Part shown: positions 41,272 through 52,243 of the stretch, one piece after another
Layout: each line of letters begins with the position of its first letter
How positions within the stretch are numbered: position 1 is the first letter of the stretch
Assembly: GCA_037447655.1 (NCBI GenBank)
Contig: JBBHKE010003041.1
Span: forward strand, 62,001 to 126,000
Direction of reading: 5' to 3'
DNA: 64,000 nt
Source of the DNA: Zygnema cylindricum
Lineage: Eukaryota > Streptophyta > Zygnematophyceae > Zygnematales > Zygnemataceae
The notes under the pieces: generated by a model
Databases searched by the model: none
What the model saw: the letters and a program-made list of their open reading frames with translations, nothing else
What the model was told of the DNA's origin: nothing
Position numbers and translations under genes: made by a program

Positions 41272-42030
41272 ATGGATGAACACGGCGTATCAACTACAAA
41301 AATGTTGGCGCAAGTTCTCAAGGAATTAGAAAGTGTGAGATTACAGAACGCGCAGCTGAGCAACACCGTCGCAGCCTTGGAGTCTCGTCTAGGGGAGCGA
41401 CCTCATGGAGGCATAGAGAGAGACTTAAGGAGACCGAAATTAAGGCTTCCAGATGAGTTTGACCCTGCAAGACACAAGAAACCTTGACACATGGCTATTC
41501 TCCGTTGGGAACTATCTTGAGAATTTTCCTAGCCTATCGGATCGTGAGAAGATTCACTACGCGGGTGGTCTTCTTAAAGGGGCAGCGGGGGCATGGTGGA
41601 GGACATTGGTGGAGGACGATGAGATACCTACCGTCTGGGCGCTCTTCGTTCAACTTCTCCACGACGCTTGGTAGCCCGTCAACACGGTGAAGGCTGCAAG
41701 AGATAAGATCGCAGAATTGGAGCAACGAACTTCGGTATGGAGTTTACGCAGCGATTCTTGGAGTGCAAAGTTCAAATACCTAAGATGACGGAGGATGAAG
41801 CCGTGGATCGCTACGTGAAGGGGCTTAAATCGTCTATTCGTATGGATGTGGAACATTGGCTTACTCGGGAAAGCACGACTCCTACTCTCTCGGCAATCAT
41901 CCAGTTTGCGGAGCGGACGGATTCGGTCGACTTTACCCTCCGGAGACCTTATCGCTACGGGTCGAGCAGTATCGGATGGAAACCGACGAGACGAAGGTCC
42001 AACCCCCATGGAGCTCGGCGCAATTAACGA
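41272..42030 (+). pseudogene. gypsy Gag, H
   Basis: Starts MDEHGVSTTKMLAQVLKELE with a coiled-coil-like stretch, then LRLPDEFDPARHKK. A +1 frame change leads to LDTWLFSVGNYLENF, GLLKGAAGAWWRTLVEDDE and, in a third frame, EFTQRFLECKVQIPKMTEDE and RYVKGLKSSIRMDVEHW. This is the common retrotransposon gag domain. At least two frameshifts break it. Confidence 0.85.
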
Positions 42031-42790
42031 GGATAAGGAAGTGGTCAACGTCATGCAGAGAAAGAAGAAACTTACCAAGACCAAGAACAATGACTTATCC
42101 CTCAAGGAGATCCAGCGGAGGAGGCAAAATGGCCTATGCTTCCAGTGCGGTTCCCCAGATCATATGGATCGAGAATGTTCAAAACGGAAAGGTCCCAAAA
42201 AGAGGAAACTTACCGTTATGAGGTTAGCCGGTGAAGGAGGAGACCCTTTGATATTTCGGGGTCAAATTGGAATGAGCGCAGCTAACTTCATAGTGGACTC
42301 CGGAGCATCGGGGAACTTTATTAACGAGGCGACGGTGAAAAGGTTGAAACTTCCTCTTGTGGTACTAAAGAATCATCAGTCGGTTGGCCGACGGCAGTTC
42401 CTTATCGATTACCCATCGTACCCCGAGGTTACGCGTCGGCATTGCGAAATTCCGATGGTACGACACGCTTCATGTATTACCTCTTGGGGACAATGAGGTA
42501 ATCTTGGGGAAGCCGTGGCTGCAAAAATGGAATCCGACAATCGATTGGAGAAGTGGCGCCATGAGAGTGAAGAAAGGTGAAGAAGAGTTTGAGGTAAAAG
42601 CGGGAGCGGCTGGTAAGGAAGCAAAAGAGGGACGCCTGCTTTCGGCCTTACAGCTGAAGAGGGCACTCAAGAGAGGGGAAACGATTAGTATGGCGATCGT
42701 CCAACTAATGGAGGAGGCGAAGGAGGAGATTCCGGAAGAATGGGTGAAGAAGGACCCCGACTTCGACTCAAAAAAGAGGGACGACTTAGG
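42010..42790 (+). pseudogene. gypsy zinc knuckle and protease, H
   Basis: Reads LCFQCGSPDHMDRECSKRKG, a CCHC knuckle, then NFIVDSGASGNFINEATVKRL with the intact retropepsin motif D-S-G-A. After a frame change it reads LHVLPLGDNEVILGKPWLQKWN, the flap and third-strand motif typical of gypsy proteases, followed by a linker towards RT. The RT is missing. Confidence 0.85.
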
Positions 42791-43037
42791 AAAGAACAAC
42801 AGGTTATGGGCCTGTCGTCAAGAATTCCTATCTTTTCCGAGGATAAGTATGTTTACTGGGCGGATATGGTAGAGACACATTTTGAAAATGTCAATCTTTT
42901 AGATATCTTGGATGGTTCGCTAGATGAATCTGATCCGTCATGGTCTAAGAAAAATACGCAAGCTCGTTCTATTCTGAAATTTTGTATATCTGAGGACTTA
43001 GCTATGTCTAGGATAAAAATAAAAAAAATAATTGATA
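42791..43037 (+). pseudogene. K-type copia Gag fragment
   Basis: EQQVMGLSSRIPIFSEDKYV begins at a primer-site copy (42802-42816) and continues to AMSRIKIKKIIDIW. It corresponds to the first 80 residues after the primer site in K and M. It runs into an inverted primer site at 43038. Confidence 0.8.
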
Positions 43038-43052
43038 TCTGGGCCCATAACC
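43038..43052 (-). other. half-tRNA primer-binding site in inverted orientation
   Basis: The minus-strand sequence GGTTATGGGCCCAGA follows LTR V and faces the plus-strand primer site at 42802-42816. Confidence 0.75.
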
Positions 43053-43419
43053 TGTTGTTCAACAACCACCGGTGCAGGTGGAGGAGCAGCAGTAGTAGTA
43101 GAGACATGATACACCTAGAAGCACGAATCCCACCAAATAGCTGTTCTTAAGTGCTCTCAACCCTTATACAAGCATCCAACCCACCCTCTACACATGAGTA
43201 GAATAAACACTCATAACCCCCAAAGTTATAAAGACACTGACCGGCACCAAGATATAATATCAAGTTTCAAAACTATTTGCGCTTTTACCTAAAGTCCGAT
43301 ACATAATATGTTATGGTCCTAAGTCTTATACTTGTGTTGAACTGGCAACACCAGTGTACTTGAGAGGTACATCAAACCACCAAGCTACCACTAATCTGTC
43401 AAGCTACCATTAAGCTATA

Positions 43420-43515
43420 ACTAAGCTAACACTGAGCTATCACTAAGCTACCACTGAGCTATCACTAAGTTACCACTGAGTTACCCACTAAGTTACCAAT
43501 GAGTTCCCACTAAGT
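43420..43515 (+). repeat. CTACCACTGAGCTATCACTAAG-type tandem repeat
   Basis: Units of about 11 and 22 bp, alternating CACTAAGYTA and CACTGAGYTA, repeat imperfectly about eight times. Confidence 0.8.
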
Positions 43516-43654
43516 TGACTAGAATCGTATCTATCGCAGTTGCTCTATCTCGTACAGAATCACATTAAAAATATCAGACGCTGCGTTGTCCGTACGGACC
43601 ATATCAAATATAATCGTGGTTGCGTTGTCCTGTCTGTGTTGCAGCTTCGCTGCT

Positions 43655-43825
43655 GCGCTGCTCTGCTGTATAGCAGCTGCTCTCCTGTATAGCAGCTGCT
43701 CTCCTGTATAGCAGCTGCTCTGCTGCATAGCAGCTGCGCTGCTCCGTTGTATAGCAGCTGCGCTGCTCTGTCTGTATAGCAGCTGCGCTGCTTAATCTGT
43801 AAAGCAGCTGCGCTGCTCTGAGACT
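43655..43825 (+). repeat. GTATAGCAGCTGC tandem repeat
   Basis: Seven or more units of 19-27 bp, each with TATAGCAGCTGCKCT. CAGCTG palindromes recur in every unit. Confidence 0.85.
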
Positions 43826-43847
43826 AAAAGCTTTCCAAAAAGATAAC

Positions 43848-44536
43848 ACTTCTCCTAGCCCCCACACTTGTTGTAGTCACTGGAGGCTGAAGAGGGAGCT
43901 AGAGCCATGGCTGCCTAGAATCTGAGTAGATTTACCAAAAGGAATGACGGACCTATAATCTGATCCTGATACCTACCGTGCGTCATGGAAGCCGTTAGCT
44001 TTGTCCGTTTAGTCTAGGACTTGTGCTAAGGTGTATAGGGTTTGATATGTTTTTAAACATATACACGTAGGTTTTCCCATTTAACTAGATTACGGTCTAT
44101 AGGACATAGAAACAGTGGTACTATTAGTACCGGATGAAACAAATAGTACGAACATTTGTTTCGACGGTTCGTATTTAATATCTATATCAATCGGACGGCC
44201 GTGGTTAGCGCCGATCTCGCGGAAAAGACAATTTGGCGGTTTGCGGACTCCGCCACTCCGGATGACACGTGGCAACAACGTACGGGGTTACGGAATTTTC
44301 GAAACGGCACAAAACAAATCCGGAAGTGACAAATGTCGCACTATGGCGACATCGTACAATGCACGTACAGAAAGTACTCCGGTCGTTGTACTTTCTTGTA
44401 CGGTACCATTTTTTTTGACGCGGCATGACCTGGCGCCACGTGGAGAGATAAGATTTGGAGGCAAGAATTCCGGAAATTATAAGAGCAAATCCAGATAAGA
44501 CATGTGTTGACTTTTTAGCCATGTCGAACGATGATG
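43848..44536 (+). mobile_element. E-type LTR fragment U
   Basis: It is homologous to E-type LTRs from CCCCCACACTTGTTGTAGTC to TTTAGCCATGTCG. Both ends are missing. It has a G-box at 44266-44271. Confidence 0.8.
43943..44020 (-). other. tRNA-like segment in LTR U
   Basis: ATGACG/CGTCAT closing stem with a T-arm-like hairpin containing ATCAGAT. Confidence 0.45.
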
Positions 44537-44559
44537 TCATGCCGCATCGTGTCGGTTTC

Positions 44560-44880
44560 CCGCGCGCACGATATAATGCATGCACGCGCAGTATTTTGCA
44601 TGCACGCGCGGTATTTATCACGCGCGCGCAGTATTTCTCACGCACGCGCGGTATTTCTCACGCGCGCGCAGTATTTCTCACGCACGCGCGGTATTTTGCA
44701 CGCACGCGCGGTATTTTTTGCACGCACGCGCGGTTTTCTTGCATGCACGCGCAGTATTCCGCGCGCACGCACGGTTTTGGGCACGCGCGCGAGATTTTAT
44801 GCATGCACGCGCGATTTCATGCATGCACGCACGATTTAATGCATGCACGCACGATTTTCGCACGCATATATAAGTTTCGT
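44560..44880 (+). repeat. 20-bp minisatellite, GCACGCACGCGCGGTATTT type, about 14 copies
   Basis: Fourteen units of 20-21 bp vary between CACGCACGCGCGG and CACGCGCGCGCAG, followed by TATTT or ATTT. Units contain alternating purine-pyrimidine runs. Open frames through it only reflect the repeat. Confidence 0.9.
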
Positions 44881-46000
44881 TCTCACGTGCGATTTAATTC
44901 CGATTCATATTTTTAGGTTTCATTGAATAGTACTAATTTCGTGCGATATGTTTCATTTCGTGCGTATGTACACGATTTTCGAAGTTGGACGCGAAACATC
45001 GTTTGGGCGACGTGACGCGATTTAAAGTATTTGGTGCTAGACCTTTCATTTCGTGCGGTATGTTTCGTTTCGTGCGTATGCACGCGATTTTGGGAGTATC
45101 GACGTGAAGTATCTTTTGGAGGCGTATTGCCATTTCCGGGCGACGTTTCGATACATATATTTATTTAAGTCGCGAACCCATGTAATTTCGCGCATACATG
45201 TAGTTAGGCAGGGTTTTTACCCTCGGACAGTGGATTTTGTCAAGCGTACGGCAGACGATGTTGGCCGCCTATTGGCCAACATCTTTAGTAGTTTCATGCA
45301 TGTAAAGTAGACTAGACGTAAGCTAATTTTGCTAGGCCTAGTGTAGCTCTTACTTAGCCTAATTCTCAGACTTAAAGAATTTAGCTTTTGACAAGAATTT
45401 TCTCTTGGCAGCGGAGCATTTTCTCTTGCTCTCTCTCTCACCGATTGCCCACGTGTCTTTCTTCTCCTTGCTAGCTAGCTGTAGAGGCTAGATAGGTTAA
45501 GAATATTTCCCCTATTATTTCTGCCCACGTTTTTAATCCACACGGCCTAAGGCCACGTCTGGAAGGTTTCCCTCCAAACTTGGTCTTTTGGTGGATTTGT
45601 GGAATTGGAGATCGTGGGGGAGCACATTTGTACCTTGATGTGCCTTCCTCGGGCAGTTTGACGATTTGGTTGTGTGTTTTTGTCTTGTTTGTATTTCGAT
45701 TGGCTTGAAAGGAGTATATTTTTGATCGGATTTGGATTTTCCCTTGTTCCGGTTGGAATATTTCTTGCTTTGCTGTCGTAATGGGATAACTCTCGTAGGG
45801 AATGTGATAAAGACCAGAGAGCCTAGTGGCTACCTCCTGGCTTAGCATAAATTATTGGGTTCACTTCACTCTAGGGGAGTATTCTTCCCCTTCTTTCTCT
45901 GGGTCATTTTCACTTTTATTCCTTCTCATGGTGTATATATATTTTGACTTTTCATAATTTTTTTCGTTGTTGTACATGTTTGTGAGCATGACTTTGCTGG
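44881..46000. other. no gene recognised; short tandem duplication
   Basis: A 50-bp segment, TTTCGTGCGATATGTTTC..., at 44937 recurs at about 45050 with few changes. The region may be the LTR and leader of the copia gag that follows, but no LTR edge or primer site is visible. Confidence 0.4.
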
Positions 46001-46009
46001 TTGTGATAC

Positions 46010-47235
46010 ATGTATGCTTGCTTTCCTCTCATGCACGACAGAAGAAATATATCAAGGCGCAACTCATTCTCCGTCACCTTTGGAAAGATCGTGAATGGAG
46101 AAGAAAAGATGTCGATCGACGATCCGAAGGCTCGTCCCCTTTGGAAGAAAAAAAATCCTACGCCCATCACATGCCTCATGCAATCTTGCACCGCTTCGGT
46201 GCATGATCATTTCCTTACCCGAGATACGACTCATGAGTGTTGGAAGGCGCTCGAAGGCCAATTTGTAAAGAGGCTCCAAAACAAGGGGCAATATGCCTAT
46301 ACGGACTTTATCCAATTTAAAATAAAGTTTAACGAATCGATCGATGATGCCATCAAGCGATACAATATTATTGTGGAGCAACTCTCGAATAACGATCGGA
46401 CTATTATCGAGGAGGACAAAGTAATCGGTCTCATAATGCTTTACCTGACAACCTCACTAAACTCAAGGAGATTCTTTGGGCACAAACTAATCCGAGTTAT
46501 GAGTTCCTTGTTATTACCTTAAAACCACTGAAAGAAATCGCGGAGTTCCTCCTAAAACTTCGATCCTGGGTGGATCTTTGAATGTCACCTCCAAAGAACC
46601 CGCTGACCTGAATTTTCTCCGTGAGGGAAGAGAGGGAAGAGGAAGAGGACGCAGATCTAGGGGAAGGAGTAGATGCATCGAAAGGAGGGGAAACTTTCCC
46701 GGTCAACCTCTTTTCCAAGACCAGACTTCTGTCACATGTTTTCGATGTAACATATCCGACCATATGTCCTCCTCATGCCCGGATAAGGAGAAACATTGCC
46801 ACTATTGTGGGAAATGGGGACATATTAGTCCCCAATGTTACGCGAGATCTGACGGCGGCGACGGCGGTGGCGGTCGTGGCGGCAGCAGCGACAGATTTAA
46901 TGGATGTGGAGGTGGCCGATTTGATAGAGGGGGGCGCGGTGGACGTGGCTGCCGATTCTGCGGCCATGGATATTTTGTTGCAGAAAATGATGAAAGGGAA
47001 GAAGGTCCTATCACCTTTTCCACGTTAAACGTCACTAACGAAACTACGTCTTTCGAAATGCAAAACGACAAGGAGTGGATTGTAGACTCCGACGCTTTGC
47101 ATCATGTATGTACTGATGGCACACTTTTCGACGAAATGCGCGCTTTGACGGTACCTTAAATTATTACTGCCTCAAGTGGTCAAGTTATTTCTATTGGTAC
47201 AGTTGGAACTGTACAATTTGACTTGATTTCGCTAG
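46010..47235 (+). pseudogene. copia Gag-protease fragment of a third family (X)
   Basis: The first frame reads FLTRDTTHECWKALEGQFVKR and FNESIDDAIKRYNIIVEQLSN, a copia gag domain. From 46578 another frame has an arginine/glycine-rich segment, two CCHC knuckles (CFRCNISDHMSSSC and CHYCGKWGHISPQC), an RGG-type glycine-rich stretch, and the protease site DKEWIVDSDALHHVC, with D in place of G in D-S-G. It lacks the V-M-G-P-P primer-site peptide of the other copias. It ends near 47235 without integrase. Confidence 0.8.
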
Positions 47236-48220
47236 ATCCCAATGGATTTGAGCGACTATATGAGATCCATGGCGGTGAAAAAGGAAGCGAGACTCTCACA
47301 CATCCCTGTTGAAAAATTTGGAGGGATTGTCCGGATGGCGGCGCAGTCTGGCGGCGCAGTCATGATGACGGCGGTTGTCAGATTCCAAAGGGAACCAAAA
47401 ATAAAAAAGAGCGGTTGTGATTGGACAAAGAATGCGTAACTTTGATTGGTCCAAGAAGATTACGTTTTGTGAGGTCTGTCGGCATTTGGCGCTACCTCAC
47501 GACATATATCACCAACGCCAAATGTTGTATATTTATTCTCTATTTGTCAATATGGTAACTCTATTTCATGTGCCATCATGGTAAAAAACCCATATTATAG
47601 TTAAAAGTTACTCCTTTCATGGTTCATTTTGGTAAGTCTTGTTTTTTTGGAATTAATATTTACGCTAAAACATACGCTATCCTATATTATAATACATTTT
47701 TGATGAAATTGCTACGAAGTTCCCTATTCTAACTAAATACGCGGAATGTCGAACAACAGTTACAAAATTATTACGAAAATAAAGGCAAACACATATTTTT
47801 GCCGTTGTACTATAAAATTTTAGCATGGATATTAATGTAAATGTTCACACTGAAGACGATGCTGTCGACGGACGAGAGTCATGCGAACGGCTGTTTTTTG
47901 ATGTGATTGAGCCTTTTTGTTTAGTGTGATTTCACGTGCAAGCGTGACTCTTTTAAATCATTAAATGTACCTTTTTTCTTAAAAAGTACAATTTTGCACG
48001 GTTGGACGTCGTCCGTACTCCATACTATTTAAATCGAACCTATATTAGAATGTTGTTACGCTAATTAAACCTTACCTTAAATAGCATAATGAAAAATTAG
48101 AATCGTTTACGTTATTTAACGTGATAGAGTCGAAATTTAGGGCGACCGAATTAGAGTAATTTACTCTAATTACGATTCTCTGTGTACATTCATGGACATT
48201 TGTACAAACTTTCATTTTGC

Positions 48221-48336
48221 AACGGTTTTCGTGGCCGTTGCTACGACGACAAATACAAGAACGGTTTTCGTGGTCGTTGCTACGACGACAAATACAAGAA
48301 CGGTTTTTGTGGCTGTTGGTATACGACAAATACAAG
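48221..48336 (+). repeat. 39-bp tandem repeat, 3 copies
   Basis: AACGGTTTTCGTGGCCGTTG plus ACGACGACAAATACAAG recurs at 48221, 48260 and 48299; the third copy is slightly shortened. The period is 13 codons. Confidence 0.9.
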
Positions 48337-49222
48337 AACTGTACATTAGCGTGACGCTACTAGATATTATAATCAGCGTCTGACCGTACAGATACGCAGT
48401 TGCGATTTTGTCCTTTTGAAAAATTTCATTATTCCTGGGCGGCTCAACAAGAATTTACGTGGTACCAATCACAATCTAACACGTAATCAATATTTGCTTC
48501 ACTGGCACGACCTGATAGAAAAACGTGACCGTACGATTACTGGGAGCGCCCAATGGAAGGTTACCCTGAGCTAAAATTCCATTGGGTCGTACCGTAAAAC
48601 TGTGTACATACGAAGACCACAAACGGACAACAAATCGTCAAAATTGGATAATCGAAGCTTTCGTAACCGTCAGATTGTACAAAATGAAATTGTCATTCTG
48701 TTACGGTATTGACAAACATGTCTACATGTCTGTAGTAGACATGTTCTACTACAGTCTTAATAAAGAATCAGTACTTGACCATTAGTCAACCCGCAAGTCA
48801 AGAGTGTATCTAATTCACTCAGTACTGATTCAAAAACATTCACGTTATTTCTGACAATCGAGCTGTAATTGACGTCACTTTTGGGTACCCAGCTGACGCC
48901 AGAATCTTTTTCGAAGTGTTCAAAATCTTGTACCTTCCATTAACGGATGCTTTGACTTTCAACAGAATATCTGAGCTGACGTTAACGCAGATCCACCAGA
49001 TCTTTCAGCATCCACCGCCTTAATTTGCGGATCGCCGTCCATATCTCACAAACGTATCCAAAATATAAAAACGCATTTTCGTTAAATCCTTTCAAAGCAG
49101 TGACTCCCCGCGTGCTCAAAATTCAAAACAGCTTATGTGGACCTTTAAAATTGTCCCGTTTCGTATGTACGGCAGGCTCCATATTTTTAATCCGTACACA
49201 AAACCGTCAGATAATTTTAGCA

Positions 49223-49232
49223 GNNNNNNNNN
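49223..49232. other. assembly gap (10 N)
   Basis: Ten N bases; true length unknown. Confidence 0.99.
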
Positions 49233-49479
49233 NTGCGTTGGTAAATACACCGATGTTTGGGTTCAGTGGTAAAAGTCTCATTTATATACCTGTAAGCTGA
49301 TGTAAACCATGCTCTCTTTCAAAAACGTTTTCACCAGTTTGAAACAATAAACGGACAACTTTTAGCAACCCTTGTATAACTGTTTTCGGGAAGGGCGAGG
49401 ATTTAACCTCATGACGTCTTTTTGTACACCAGATTCACTCATTCGGAAAGATTTTGAATTCCCTCATAACTTATCATTC

Positions 49480-49665
49480 GAAATCATTCAGAATCTTTAA
49501 ACTGGCGGCCTTACACACTAAATTTACTAAAAGATAACTATTCGTGTAGATACTACAAAAAATCCACAATAGATTTGGTCAATATTGAACAGTTGGTATT
49601 CCAAAAATATTCTAAGTCCTAAACTCAAATTTCTAAGACTTACTAAAGCTTACTATTCAATACTC
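49480..49665 (-). mobile_element. partial copia LTR adjoining Y
   Basis: It follows a polypurine tract (AAGGGAG in sense, 49666-49672) and begins TATTGAATAGTAAGC, an altered TG start. It matches the duplicated LTR segments at 51135-51600. The far end fades out near 49480. Confidence 0.65.
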
Positions 49666-49668
49666 CCT

Positions 49669-51110
49669 TAAGTTTTAGAAAGGCTTACTCACTTAGACCA
49701 CATGTTTTTCTGCAGTACTCCAATTTAGGAGCGGGAAGGGCTTTTGTCAATATGTTCCCAACGATTTTCAACAGGCAAATAACAAAGTTTGACCACTTTT
49801 GCAAAAACTTTCTCTCGTACCAAATGTAGTCGAATGTCCATATATTTACTCTGAAAATGGTGACTTGGGTTTGTAGCCACATAAATGGTTGCGTGATTGT
49901 CGCACCACATTATTTGTGTCATGTGTTGCGTAAAACCCAATTCTTGAATATATGCCTTAATCCATAGCAACTCTTTCAAGGCTGCGCTCACAACCATGTA
50001 TTCGGCTTCTGTAGTAGATTGAGCCGTGACCTTTTGAAGTTTCTGCTCCAACTACAAGTGCCACTTCCAATCTGAATGACATACCCAGTTCTAGACTTCC
50101 TACTCCACACATAACCATAGCTAGTATCACTCCAAGTATTAATACTAACCTTGTTCCCTCCCAAAGTAAGCCAAAGATTTTTAGTCCCAACAAGATACCT
50201 TAACACTCTTTTTGCAGCCTCCGAATCTCTCTTTCGTGGATTTTGTAGACTTCTAATCAATACACTTACACTTGCAGCTATATCGAGCTTTGTGCAATTC
50301 ATGAAGTAAATTAGACTTCCTACTACTTTTCTGTAGGGTATTTGGGACATAAATTTTTGCTCTTAGTTCCTCATCTATTATGACTCCAAACTCATGCTCG
50401 ATTCCTTCAAATTTTTGCTTATACTCCGTAGGAGTTGCACAAACCTTTGGCATCAGCCAAGCCAAATTTTTCCAACATGTTTTCTATCGCTTCTTTTTGA
50501 GTTAGCTTAATGATTCTCTTTTCTCTATCTCTTCATATAAAGAACCTCATCTAAATCACCATGCAAAAAGGCAATTTTTACATCCTTTTGGTGGATGTCA
50601 AAATCCTCTATGGCAACTAATGTAAGTAAGATGTGGACAGATGGAAACCTTACAATCGGTGAAAAAGTTTCTTTATAATCTATCCCTAGCAACTAAGGGA
50701 GCCCTATACCTGTCTATGGTATTATCTTGGTTCAATTTTAATTTAAACACCCATTTACTTCCAATAGCCTTTCTTCTTTGAGGAAGTTCCACCACATACC
50801 AAATTTGGGCCTCCATGATAGACTTCATTTCCTCATAGACTGCTTCCACCTAATGTTCCATTTCATTACTCGAAAAAGCTTCTTTAAACATTAGAGGCTT
50901 TTCTATGTGTGCTGAATGAGTAAAGGTTGCATTTTCTCCCCTGAGTCGTGCACTTCGCCCAACTCAACCTGGAAATGCTGTCGCTGGTATAGATGGTTGG
51001 GTCCTCCTCCACAATACATGTGATTCTTCTTGTGATTTAGTTTCAACTTGAGGTAGAGGAGAGTCTGCAACTCTTTCAGGCATAATATTTGCTGATTCTG
51101 GTGGAGAAGA
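49669..51110 (-). pseudogene. copia RT-RNase H relic with RT core deleted (Y)
   Basis: In sense: a linker, KAIGSKWVFKLKLNQDNTIDRY, then AFLHGDLDEVLYMK in broken frames. The sequence next jumps to EKRIIKLTQKEAIENMLEKFG, so about 115 residues including YVDD are missing. RNase H follows: SQIPYRKVVGSLIYFMNCTK, TWSDTSYGYVWSRKS, AQSTTEAEYMVVSAALKELL, WCDNHATIYVATNPSHHF and a tail CRKTCGLSE. Confidence 0.85.
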
Positions 51111-51134
51111 TGATTTCAAGTCACTTTGTATTAA

Positions 51135-52048
51135 AAAGTAAGCTTAACCAAGGCTTAGAAATTTGAGTTAATGACTAATAATAATTTTGGAATACCAACT
51201 GTTCAATGTTAACCAAATTTAGTGTAGATTTTTGTAGTATCTACACGAATAGTTATCTTTAAGTAATTTAGTGTGTAGGGCTGCCAATAATTGTGAACGT
51301 GATAGAAATCACTAGGATTTTTAGGGTATAGATATTGTTAGTTGAATATTCTGGTCCAAAGTATTGAAATGTTAACTTTAGTAAGTCTTAGAAATTTGAG
51401 TTTAGGACTTATAATATTTTTGGAATACCTACTCTTCAATATTGACCAAAGTTAGTGTGGATTTTTTGTAATATCTACACGAATAGTTATCTTTAAGTAA
51501 ACTAGTGTGTAAGGCCGCCAATGATTGTAGACCTGATACGAATCACCCAGATTTTTAGGGTATAGATATTGTTAGTGGACAATTCTGGTCCAAACACTTA
51601 GATTTTTGTCAGTAGATTGTCTAGTGAAACTTGTACATACATTTTAGATATTTTGAAGATCATTAGAGTATTTAATTCAATTAGGAATGATCAGTTTGGT
51701 ACAGAATCTACATTATACACAAGAGTTAAGGAAATGAGAGCACTGAGTGCAGTTTAAGGTGTTTTGTGCTCTATTGTCTTTGATTTGCTTGTAGTACATG
51801 TTTGTATGGTTGAAAGACCTCTTTCATTTTGAGTTACATATCTTACACTATAGATCTAGTCTACTAGGCATTTTTCTTTGGGTTTGCTTTTGTTGTCATG
51901 TCAGTGATGGCTCAGCTCCTTCGGCAAGTGCTCTTATTAGCTCTATTGCTCCACTTGCTCCTCCAGGGACGAATATCCTAGCAGGTGCAAGTGTGACTCC
52001 TAGTGGGAGTGGATCACAACCGAGTCTAAATGCCCATGACCTTCAAGA
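51135..52048 (+). mobile_element. copia LTR Z with a 225-bp tandem duplication
   Basis: A segment beginning CTTAGAAATTTGAGT and ending ATTCTGGTCC occurs at about 51150-51360 and again at about 51385-51598. The LTR ends at a primer site at 52049. The first copy may be a separate LTR remnant. Confidence 0.6.
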
Positions 52049-52243
52049 GGTTATGGGCCCACCGCCCAAATTGCCTATTTTTGACGAAACTAACTACTTA
52101 TACTTGAAAGATATGTTGAGCTCATATTTTGAGGAGAGGGATTTGTCACCCATTGTGGAAGGAGCAGCGGATGTGACCGTGCTCGATTGGAGAAAAAAGA
52201 ATCTCCACTGCCTCAGCGTCTTGAAGCAGTCAATGACAAAATT
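51798..52243 (+). pseudogene. copia Gag N-terminal fragment (Z)
   Basis: The frame contains a serine/alanine-rich segment from the LTR, then LQEVMGPPPKLPIFDETNYL, translated through the primer site, and DVTVLDWRKKNLHCLSVLKQS. It is cut at 52243 by LTR J. The exact start codon is unclear. Confidence 0.75.
52049..52063 (+). other. half-tRNA primer-binding site, Z
   Basis: GGTTATGGGCCCACC, a full 15-nt match. Confidence 0.85.

Larger units (their letters stand above)
40757..42790 (+). mobile_element. Ty3/gypsy element H, 5' part
   Basis: It has a 483-bp LTR (40757-41239, TGTAACAGGG to TTTGACA) and the conventional plant primer site TGGTATCAGAGC (41241-41252), followed by gag and protease. It is cut at about 42790 by a copia gag fragment. 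It is the only element here with a primer site for the 3' end of initiator tRNA. Confidence 0.85.
43053..43840 (-). mobile_element. K-type LTR V with two internal minisatellites
   Basis: In sense it starts near 43838 (AAAAGCTTTTAGTC) and ends GTTGAACAACA at 43053 before a primer site. The LTR-encoded Gag start is recognisable as a T/A/P-rich tract with one 2-bp frameshift. It has tandem repeats at 43420-43515 and 43655-43825. The distal end is approximate. Confidence 0.7.
47236..49480. other. about 2.2 kb without recognised gene or element
   Basis: No coding domain or LTR edge is visible on either strand. The composition is AT-rich. It contains the 39-bp repeat at 48221-48336 and the N gap at 49223-49232. 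Confidence 0.5.

Noticed and set aside
43420-43825. CRISPR-like array
   Set aside because: Units are imperfect, contiguous and without spacers; eukaryotic minisatellites inside an LTR.
44455-44916. Arginine/histidine-rich open frames across the GCACGCG array
   Set aside because: Several frames are open at once and reflect the 20-bp repeat; no start context or domain.
45960-46210. Short membrane-like peptide upstream of copia X
   Set aside because: Overlaps the gag frame in another phase, with no conserved features.
46850-47000. Glycine-rich RNA-binding host protein
   Set aside because: The GGRGG stretch lies between copia zinc knuckles and the copia protease motif in one frame, so it is a Gag linker.
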